A DNA stretch of 64,000 nt from Lepidodermella squamata (Eukaryota > Gastrotricha): positions 620,001 to 684,000 of the forward strand of contig JBLDXI010000034.1 in assembly GCA_047495785.1 (NCBI GenBank), read 5' to 3'. Under the pieces are notes generated by a model. That model saw only the letters and a list, made by a program, of their open reading frames with translations. It ran no database searches and was not told where the DNA came from. The translations under genes were made by a program, and so were the position numbers. Shown in pieces: positions 56,230-64,000 of this stretch (the first letter of the stretch is position 1; every line of letters starts with the position of its first letter).

Positions 56230-57274
56230 ATGGACGAAATAAGGTCGAGATATGATCATGACAAGTTCGCCGAAGCCTGTATAACAGACGACGTAGCTTA
56301 CTTTTCGGCTAATGTCGACGCAGCGATTTCAGTGCTTGGAGCCGGTGGTATCGCTGGAATACTAAGCGCGGCAGCAACCCAGTCGTAAAAAAATAGATCC
56401 TAGCTAGACCCAAACCGCTAATATTGGATCTATCTGGATAGATCGTGTGGGATGCGAAAAATGACACTGGGGTAGATCTAGCTAGCGACTACCTAGACGG
56501 CGGATAGGTCCTGATGGATAGACCGGTGGTAGATCTAAATTTTCGCGATTAGATCGTGCGTAGATCTAGTTCATAATACGGGCTTGAACTGCCCGCATGA
56601 ATCACGGCTTGAATCACGGTTAGAAACTTCTCCTCAGCCGTGGTGCAGATGTGGATTCCGCTTTTCATGATTCATCTGCCGTCATTAAAGCGAAAAGAAA
56701 CAAAGATTGGGAAACTGCTATACTGCTTATCCAAGCGGGGGCGCATTTCAAAGAAATTCCAACGGAGTTTGACCACAGCGATTGCTTGTTGAATTTTCAC
56801 TCAGAACGAGCTTTTGTCGGAGAATGTCAAATCGACATGTTCCCCCGAAGTTTAAATGCCGAATTTTTCAAAGCTCTGGTCAGGGCTGGCTTTAGCTGCA
56901 GGCATTGCGCGCAGAATGATTTTTTTACAAGCAAAGTTGTGGCAAGATGGGCTTACGATCAAATGAAAAGTCCGTCGCAAATCGATCATCAGCTTTTCGA
57001 TATGCTCCTGTTCTTACGAAGGACATCCTCATTTGTCCCTAACCAGTGCACACCTCATTATATTTTTGATATTGACAAGTATAAACATCATGTGCTACAT
57101 CAAATTTTGCTGCCATATTCCTGGCAGCTTTTCCCAATGAAGCTACAAGCCATGTGTAGAATGGCGATCCTCAACCGACTACCGACTGGTTACAAAAAGC
57201 GGGCTAATGCTATAGATAATGGACTAGGCAACGTTTTACCGCCATTACTGCTTAGCTATTTGAAATTTGAGTGA
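56230..57274 (+). pseudogene. Ankyrin/SOCS-box gene copy II, internally replaced
   Basis: It starts MDEIRSRYDHDKFAEAC at 56230 and is close to copies I and III until about 56385. Sequence rich in TAGATC then replaces the central ankyrin repeats, with an immediate in-frame TAA. The gene resumes at about 56628 (LLLSRGADVDS) and is open to a TGA at 57272-57274. It retains the CxxC region (CRHCAQND) and the full SOCS box (KLQAMCRMAIL...LPPLLLSYLKFE). Loss of the middle and a stop make it a pseudogene, unless the replaced stretch is spliced out; no good donor is present at 56385. Confidence 0.75.
56390..56627. repeat. TAGATC-rich insert replacing ankyrin coding sequence
   Basis: About six TAGATC words (three as TAGATCT) plus TAGCTAG occur in 240 bp, spaced irregularly. 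The insert stands exactly where the ankyrin-coding middle should be. Its origin is unknown. Confidence 0.5.
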
Positions 57275-58135
57275 ACATTACTTCAACGGCAGTAAAAAGA
57301 TCTTGTAAAAAGTCATTGAATTCATCCAAGCGAAGTTTAGCATAGAGACATAGGGTTTGGCTGAGTTGTAGTTGAGTGAAATGTCGCACTGTGGTTATGC
57401 TCTCCTTCTTCACTTAACAGCATAGGTAACAGCTTGAAGTACAATTGAAGTTGCTGTATGCCAGAACTCCAGATCCAACCAGTCGTTTTTCTGCGGAATT
57501 GAATCGAAATCGAAAGCTGAAGAATCGCAAATCCACGTTTTACCTTAGATCCACGTGGATCTTAGATTAACCATTTGGACTACACAGAAACTTTGAAAAA
57601 TGACTGGTTGGATCTGGAGTTCTAGCATTCGACAACTTCACTTTTACTTCAATTTCGCTTGTGGATAGGTGGCGTTCATTATTCCTCAGGGCAATGCATA
57701 GTAAAGGCCTTCCAAGCCTCTGCTTGGAACTGGTCCCAAGGCCGGAATCAGCTGGATGCCACTAATGAAGAACATTGGCTCGTCTACTGTTTAGCAATCT
57801 TCAAGTCCAATTTCCAACTGGTACTCCAAATGATTAATCAAAGATCCACCGTAAAACGTGGATTGGCGATTCTTCGGCTTTCGATTGCGATAACAGCTTG
57901 AATTTCTTTTTTTCAATTGTGTCTTTTTCTTCGAAGTTATAACATACCCTAGACCCTAGACTATTTTAGAAAATGTTTTACTTTTCTTCACGGAGATTAG
58001 AAAAAGTCTCTCAGCTGTAATGAGCTGCATGATATTAATTTGACAGTAAGATTCCATATACCTATTGCTTATGCTATGAGGCTTCTTATCTGAGGTTGTG
58101 TATATCATTTCTTTGATGCATTTTATCATATTGAT
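57275..58135. other. Spacer with protease-tail relic and nested inverted repeats
   Basis: 57280-57345 resembles the coding 3' end of the protease at 59781. 57460-57500 (AGAACTCCAGATCCAACCAG) pairs with 57600-57625. 57505-57545 (GAAAGCTGAAGAATCG, AATCCACGTTTTAC) pairs with 57845-57890. So two overlapping foldbacks are present. No gene. Confidence 0.45.
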
Positions 58136-59279
58136 ATGGCTGAAATTATTAGCTCGAAATTTGAGCATGCTAAGTTCGCCAAAGCCTGTTTAGCAGACGA
58201 CGTAGCTTACCTCTTGGCCAATGTCGACACGGCGATTTCAGTGCTTGGAGCTGATGGTATTGCTGGAATACTGAGCGCTGCAGCAAGTCCCAAGTGCCTC
58301 AGACATCTTTTATCGGTGTCAAAGGTTAACCCGAACGCGAAGGTTCCTAGTTACGTAGAACACAGAAATTCCCAAATTTCGGAGCAAACCTTGTTAATAG
58401 CAGCCTGCAATCCTCTGGTCTTACGGCTCAAACTCTCGCCTGATATGCCAACTATTATGAGTGACTTTTTCCTTCGTATTGAAAATCGAGTCGAAACTGT
58501 CAAAATTCTGCTGGATCACGGCGCTGAAATCAACGTCATTGATAAATGCAATCGGACGGCTTTAGGATGCAGTGTTGATAGGCGGCTCAAACCTTTGGTT
58601 GAACTACTACTTAGCCGCGGGGCCGCTTTCGATTCTCCGTGCCAGGATTCATCACCCTTGATGGTGGCTTTTCAAAATAAAGACTGGGAAAGTGCTATAC
58701 TGCTAATCCAAGCCGGGGCACATTTCGAAGAAGAAATTGACTCTAGCACCCATTGCTTCACAAACTGCTTAGTGAATCTCAACCCTGATTTCGCTGTTAT
58801 CGAGGATATGGAAACCGCCATTTTTCCCCGATTGGCTGATTTTTTCAAGGTAGTGGCCAAGGCTGGTTATTGTTGCAGGCGTTGCGCGCAGAATGATTAC
58901 TTGACAAGCATAATCGTGGCAAGATGGGCTTACGATCAAATGAGCAACCCGTCGAAAATCGATCATCAGCTATTCGACATGCTCCTGTACTCACGAATGG
59001 CATCATCATTTGTTCCGAATCAATGCAAACCTCGTTATAAATATGATGCGAATCAACTAAGTGCCCTAAACGCAATTTTGCTGCCATATTCCTGGCAGCT
59101 TTTCCCGATAAAGCTACAAGCTATGTGTAGAATGGCGATATTATACTTCGGTTTTGCAGGATCAAAGTGCGCGTGCCCACGTGACATGAAAAAATAGCTA
59201 GCTTTTGAGGCGGTGATGGTTTCTTCGTTGCTTCGTCATTTCGTCATTTCGTCACTCCGTCATTCAACAAAAAAACTTG

Positions 59280-59360
59280 GGAAAAAGTGAGAATCGAACC
59301 CAAGACCATCAGGGTTGGCAGCCCTGAGGTGATACCACTATGCAATAGAGCTCAGTGACA
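59280..59360 (-). ncRNA. tRNA-Gly(GCC)-like unit, left arm of foldback
   Basis: On the - strand: A-box-like TTGCATAGTGG, a perfect anticodon arm CAGGG-CTGCCAA-CCCTG (anticodon GCC, Gly) and B-box GGTTCGATTCT with a 4/5 T-stem. The D-stem and acceptor stem do not pair well. It is therefore a tRNA-derived (SINE-like) sequence that may keep a Pol III promoter rather than a working tRNA. Confidence 0.5.
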
Positions 59361-59449
59361 AAAGATGTGCAGATTTGGCATTTTTGAACATTACGTCAAT
59401 ACTATACATAAACGAGTTCAAACTATCTTACATAAGACGACCGCTATTG

Positions 59450-59515
59450 CGTAGTGGTATCACCTCAGGGCTGCCAACCCAAAGGTCTTGGGTTCGATTC
59501 TCACTTTTTCCCAAG
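59450..59515 (+). ncRNA. tRNA-Gly-like unit, right arm of foldback
   Basis: It has the same layout on the + strand (TTGCGTAGTGG, CTGCCAA loop, GGTTCGATTC). The anticodon arm is damaged (GGGCTGCCAACCCAAAG), with about five bases lost from the variable-loop side relative to the left arm. Confidence 0.45.
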
Positions 59516-59780
59516 TTTTTTTTTAAGGTTAATAGTTTTTTTGTTGAATGACGGAGTGACGAACTGACGAAATGACGAAGCAACATCACCGCCTCAAAAG
59601 CTAGCTATTTTTTCATGTCACGTGGGCACGCGCACTTTGATCCTGCAAAACCGAAGTATAATGCATCCTCAACCGACTACCGATTGGTTACAAAACACGG
59701 GCTGATGCTATAAATAATGGACTAGGCAACGCTTTACCGCCTTTACTGCTTAGCTATTTGAAATTTGAGTGAATGCTTCT

Positions 59781-62081
59781 TCAAGTACAGTGAAAAGAGC
59801 TTGCTACAAAAGCATCTTGGAACTTATCCAATCGAAGTTTTACATAGGGTCTTTCGCTGTAAGGGATCATTCTTGATTCCTTGCCATCGTAATCAGCCGG
59901 TGTATCGTTGCAAAAACTGAGATCTCCCTCCGAGATGGTCTGGCCATTCCTATCAGCATATTGCTTCTTCCTCTCGCGAATCACCTCGCAATTGAACTGA
60001 TGCTCCCCATCGCCAATTTGATGTTTCCAGTAGAAGATAACGCTATCGATCCAGGGTTTGAAGAATTTCATGCTAATTAAGAGTGGCACTGCTGTTAAGT
60101 TGTTAGACCGGTGCGTTGCGGAGAGTATCATTATGCCGTATTGGCGGTAGCGTAGTGACGTTGAGCCAGGGTCTGGGCAGAAAAGTGGCCCGCCAGAATC
60201 GCCATCCATCATAGCTGTTCCAACTTTTTGCAGTTTTGTATCTTTCTCTTCAGGGGTAAGCTTACCCTTAAGAATACTCGCCCTTTTCGGTACGTAAGTG
60301 AATAGGCAAAACGATTCGTTGCCCAGATAGTAACGCATGAATTCATTACAGTCATCTTGAAAGATTTTCTGGAATCTTGCGACTCGGGGTGCATTTGGTG
60401 TTGCGTGTTGTGGTTCATCCCCAGTTACGTTCTTCCTTTCTACAGCACCATTTGGCTTTGTTACAGTTACAGTTTTTCGAACAGACACGTATTTACGAGT
60501 AAGACCCCAGCCTGAAAACTGAATGAAGTTTGATTCGAGTAGGAATAAATAGTTAAAGGAACTCAAACTTTGGATTCCGAGCTGGGATATGGGATTAGGG
60601 TTAGGAATTGGAATGAAGATCAGATAGGGAATTCTTACCTATTTCGAAAGGAACTTAAACTTCGGAATTCGATCTGTGGGGTCTAATTAGGGCCAGATCT
60701 TTTATTAGGCAGTTGAGGCAGTTTTGCCTTGGAGTCCGATGAAATTTTGAAAAATCTGGTGAAAAACCACAGGGTTACCAACGAGCAGAGTGCGAAGTAG
60801 GATCGTGGATCGTGGAGCTGAGGTGTTTTCTAGCACCCAACAAAAGTAACCAACACTAACAAAAGGTCCCCATTTGTTTTTTCAGCCTTTCTCTGGTTGG
60901 GATTCGCAATTTGCCCTTGATCAATGTAATTTTCAAATTTCAAATGATTCTGAAATCTGAAAGTTGTGATTTCGATTCTGAAGATATGCTTTCAGAGATT
61001 CAGACATAGACTTTACTGTGGAGATACTGTGGAGATAGAGAGAGCATTACCTATTGCGAAACATATTTTCAAAGGATCTTCTGCTTCTACTGCTTTCATT
61101 CTATCCAAATCCGTGGCATAGTCTGCAAGTGGAGGAATGTAGGGAGAAAAAGTGTCCCTCGGATCGACTTGACAGAGAATGCGACGCTTCCTGTATCGCG
61201 GATCCGTTGTGTAGTGCTTGACCGTGCTCTTTTTCAGGTTCAGATGCAATATCGCTATATCATCGTTTTGGAAACGTGATCCTTGTCGAAAGTCACAAAA
61301 TAACGAAGATTGAAACAAATGTCCGAATGAAGTCTCACCTCGTTTCATGACATAATTCCTGTGATAGGCGTAGTGATCAACAGGAATGTCGACGTATTTG
61401 TAGTTTTTGTACGTTATCGGACGACTGCCAAGTCTCACCATCACGTAATAAGTGTCCTCGCAGCGTTGTGGTCTGTAGGTATCCCCCGCCCATATCCTGA
61501 TGTTGTTTTTGATTTTGAAAGTTGCATCAGTCTTGATAAAAGAACAAACATAGTTGTGTTGTCGGTCTTATTTCTAAGACAATGAGCAGCTGTTAGTACG
61601 AACTCAGGATGTATCAGAGTCCCGGTGCAACGCCGGTTGTAGCTTCTGAAAAAAGCTTCAAAACATATTCGAGAATCAAGAATTCGAAAAATCAAACCCA
61701 TATTCATTTGTGATCTCCCCACGCCGCTTTTCCCTGAAAAAGTACATTTCATTGATCGCGGTTCTTTCAATCAATAGAAATCCTAATGCTGACCTGATCA
61801 GTATCATAGCTAGCCAAGGCGCTGAGGTAACAGGTGAAACGGCTACCCCATTCGCGATTCGTTTCGCAACATTCTTCGGATCGCTATTATCAAACGTCGG
61901 ATCAAAATGAGGCTCCGAACAATTTTTTGCTGGAAAAATGTATCGACAAATTGAAATAAAATGTGTACAAAATCAAAAACTTGCTTTTATCCAAGATCTC
62001 AGCAATTGTTACAGAGCCAGGTATTAAACCTTGAATTCGCGAAGTCAAAACAAAGACCAAGGTAAAAGTTAACAGGAACAT
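59781..62081 (-). CDS. Secreted chymotrypsin-like (S1) serine protease 1
   Basis: Six exons join to 467 codons plus stop: 62081-62030, 61929-61794, 61645-61550, 61496-61339, 61281-61051 and 60511-59781. All introns are GT-AG. Exon 1 encodes a signal peptide (MFLLTFTLVFVLTSRIQA). RIANGVAVSP begins the protease domain; the triad is His in VLTAAHC (exon 3), Asp in NDDIAILHL (exon 5) and Ser in DGDSGGPLF (exon 6). The residue six before the catalytic Ser (chymotrypsin 189) is Ala, so trypsin specificity is unlikely. About 110 residues extend beyond the usual end, with paired Cys. Stop and SOCS-box copy III stop are 8 bp apart, tail to tail. Intron 5 (539 nt) is unusually long. Confidence 0.85.
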
Positions 62082-62196
62082 CGGTAATTAATCAAAGTTT
62101 CCGCAATGATTTTCGGCTGGGATTATTTGATTACTTCAACATTTGCGACAAATGAACCACGTCACGTACGCAAACCAGGTGCTTCCTCAAATTTTA

Positions 62197-63966
62197 TTAA
62201 TAGCAATAGAAAGAAGAGCCAACCTTCGCTTTAGGAACAAAATTAAGCTTCAGTTTAATATACGGACGCCGATTGTACGGGACTTTATCCTGGTTGTTGT
62301 GATACAAGTAATTAACGCTGCAAAATGTCGTCTCGGTGGCTACTGGTAACCCCCTCGCACGCCGGAAAGCCTCGATTCTCGCATCCATGATGTCGCATTT
62401 CAGCAAATGCTCGCCATCTCCAATTCGCTGTGTCCACGTCCAGATGACGTTATCAATCCAATCCTTTTTCTTCTTGAGACTGACTAGAATAGGGAAAGAA
62501 GTAATTCTGTCCGCCTCAGCTGTTTTTCGTGCGATTGTCAAGCCATATTGCCGGTAGATGGGTGGGTTTGACCCAGGATCCAGGCAAAATGCTGGCCCGC
62601 CTGAGTCACCCTCGAAAACGCCAGTACCAAGTTTTCCCATATCGCCAGATTGAAGAATATCTAAAGCCCGAGAGAAAGAGACGTAGGAGTGTAGGCAGAA
62701 GACTTCGTCATCTAGCTTCATATTGAGGTGCGTCTCGCAATGATCCTTAAGACGGCGGTAAAATCGAGCGATTTGAGGCTTTTTGGGCAGGAAATATTTG
62801 ATTTCCTCGCCTATTTTCATCACGGTCACTCGATTCCCGTTTCTGGTCTGGTTAAGCGTGATTGTTTTCTCGATAAATTTTCTGTCCTGTCCCCAGCCTG
62901 AAAAAACTGAATTTCGAGAAAAAGAGGCGTTTCGAAATTGTTACCCATCAAAAAGCAAATTTTGTCGTCACGAAAACTAAGTTCCTCTCCCATTTCATCA
63001 AGACCGTTCGAGTTGGGTGGTAACGGTGCTATGAATTCGCTGAATGAATCATCGGAAGAGGGTAAGGTACAAAGGATCCTTTCTTTACGGTGGGCAGGAT
63101 CAGTAGTGAAGTTAAGCATCGAACTATTTTCCACACGGAGATGGAGTAGCGCAATGTCGTTAGCAAAAGAATTTCTGCCATAGCCCACTGTTGTAACAAA
63201 ATTCTAAGCATTTTTGTTGTTTCTTTTTTCGGAAATCTCACCTGAAAGTTCCTTGTAATCGGAATGAAAGGCGTAGTGATCGACCGGAATATCGACGTAC
63301 TTGTGATTCTTCAGATCAATAGCATGACTACCCAGCCTAACGACCACCTCAAATTTTCGTTCGCATTTTTGAGGTGCGTAGCCATCGGACCAAATCCTAA
63401 AGATCAATAATTATCGAAAATTGGAATTTCAAGGGATGAAAAACTAACATTTTAGTCTTATCTTGAAAGTCTTGCATACAATGAGCTGCTGTGAGCACGA
63501 ATTGCGGATGGATCAGTGTCCCAGTGCAGACCCTTTTGTATTTTCTAAAATGCGAACAAAACTTAGCGAACAGACTCGGTTAACGGTATATTCACCCGAA
63601 TCTGTTTTTGATTTCACCATCAGTTTCGTTTCTGAAAAATCAGGTTTATGAAAGCTGAAAGCTGATCAGACCTTTCCTTACCGTCGCATGATCATCGCGA
63701 GCCACGGCGCAGCTCCAGGCGGTATCACTGCTCCATTTGTGATGCGTTTCGCCATTTTCGCTTTGAATTGAATATCATAAGCCGGACCAAAATGCGGCGA
63801 CATGCATCTCCTTGCTGCAAAGCAGAATCTGACTTGAATATGGGATAATTTCGAATGTAATGGTAATACTTTCTTTCGAATTCGCTGTGATATTCACTGG
63901 GCTTTGAGTGAACGAGCAATTTGACCACCGAGCCACAACAATTACCAATAAAATGGAAGATTTCAT
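62197..63966 (-). CDS. Secreted chymotrypsin-like (S1) serine protease 2
   Basis: Six exons give 459 codons plus stop: 63966-63929, 63828-63682, 63544-63449, 63396-63242, 63187-62945 and 62897-62197. They match protease 1 in intron positions and phases. Signal peptide MKSSILLVIVVARFCFA (the exon 1-2 splice is inferred from frame and from the paralogue). The domain starts KRITNGAVIPP; the triad is VLTAAHC, NDIALLHL, EGDSGGPAF. Residue 189 is Gly by counting from the Ser, so not trypsin-like. The C-terminal extension ends FYCY, parallel to FHCT in protease 1. It is a head-to-tail tandem duplicate, about 115 bp from protease 1. Likely a secreted or digestive enzyme; substrate unknown. Confidence 0.85.
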
Positions 63967-64000
63967 CTCGCTTTATGAAAAAACACGATCTCTTCGAAAT

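Larger units (their letters stand above)
59140..59662. mobile_element. 523-bp foldback element with paired tRNA-like units
   Basis: The ends are long, essentially perfect inverted repeats (ATTATACTTCGGTTTTGCAG and onward for about 78 bp). Next come TTCGTCA repeats on both sides and, on each arm, a tRNA-like unit in opposite orientation. The whole element is close to one palindrome with about 230-bp arms. The interrupted site reads GGCGATCCTC in copy II. No clean target duplication is visible, only a possible imperfect GCGAT/GCAT. Confidence 0.75.
58136..59772 (+). pseudogene. Ankyrin/SOCS-box gene copy III, split by a foldback element
   Basis: A single frame from ATG 58136 (MAEIISSKFEHAKFAKAC) covers ankyrin repeats (ENRVETVKILLDHGAEIN, LKPLVELLLSRGA), the CxxC region (CRRCAQND) and the start of the SOCS box (KLQAMCRMAI). 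At 59140, in the middle of the BC box, a 523-bp foldback is inserted; the frame then stops at 59197. The remaining SOCS box (RLPIGYKTRADAINNGLGNALPPLLLSYLKFE in parts) continues after the insert from about 59664 to a TGA at 59770-59772. Without the insert this would be the only intact member. The truncated product would keep the repeats but lose cullin recruitment. Confidence 0.8.

Noticed and set aside
59280-59515. Functional tRNA-Gly genes
   Set aside because: The anticodon arm and B box are good on the left, but D and acceptor stems do not pair and the right copy is damaged; better described as tRNA-derived sequence in a foldback.

Overview
The window is nuclear DNA of a small invertebrate metazoan. 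The evidence is short spliceosomal GT-AG introns (mostly 49-70 nt), secreted ankyrin and serine-protease families, an ankyrin/SOCS-box family, a CAP-Gly gene, a ZZ-finger/DUF4781 gene, and very many non-LTR, Copia-like, MULE, hAT-like and foldback elements. The intron sizes and FLYWCH-type MULEs fit a nematode or a similarly compact genome. A degenerate TTAGGG-like array in one intron does not fit rhabditid nematodes (TTAGGC), so I leave the phylum open.

Region 1 (0-12.1 kb) is a tandem family of secreted ankyrin-repeat genes on the + strand. There is one 5' fragment (276-1531), one 3' fragment (1868-3127), a full-length copy with a 1-nt frameshift (5185-7116) and one intact gene (8814-10731, about 622 aa, signal peptide plus about 17 repeats). 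The intact copy converges on a single-exon secreted beta-propeller (PQQ-like) gene on the - strand (10755-12059). Region 2 (12.1-14.9 kb) is a five-exon coiled-coil/CAP-Gly gene.

Region 3 (16-57 kb) is accessory. It starts with a frameshifted ankyrin/SOCS-box gene (16068-17196). Remains of mobile elements follow: a Copia LTR with PBS and gag, a decayed DUF7869-like transposase, a nearly complete MULE with 118-bp inverted repeats and an 8-9 bp target duplication, an 1118-codon LINE, further LINE and MULE fragments, and a dense field of foldback repeats. One multi-exon host gene sits within it: nine exons, three ZZ fingers plus DUF4781, 869 aa, 44936-48009. A two-exon transposase-derived ORF lies at 54854-55717.

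Region 4 (56-64 kb) has two more ankyrin/SOCS-box copies. One is internally replaced; the other is split by a 523-bp foldback carrying two head-to-head tRNA-like units. After them come two tandem secreted S1-family serine proteases on the - strand (467 and 459 aa, six exons each).

Two themes stand out. First, many transposon ends are arrays of one short family-specific motif with variable spacers: TTCCGC, TGCACAAA, TTTTCTCAAC, TACGAAATGATCAC, and possibly TTTCTTTAT. The extreme case is a 597-bp element with 27 copies of TTCCGC/GCGGAA and a 9-bp target duplication. Second, in two unrelated places an ankyrin-type gene and an opposite-strand secreted-protein gene share overlapping 3' ends, and duplicates of the ankyrin gene have carried a decayed tail of the neighbour with them. 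All homology calls are from reading motifs; no database search was run.
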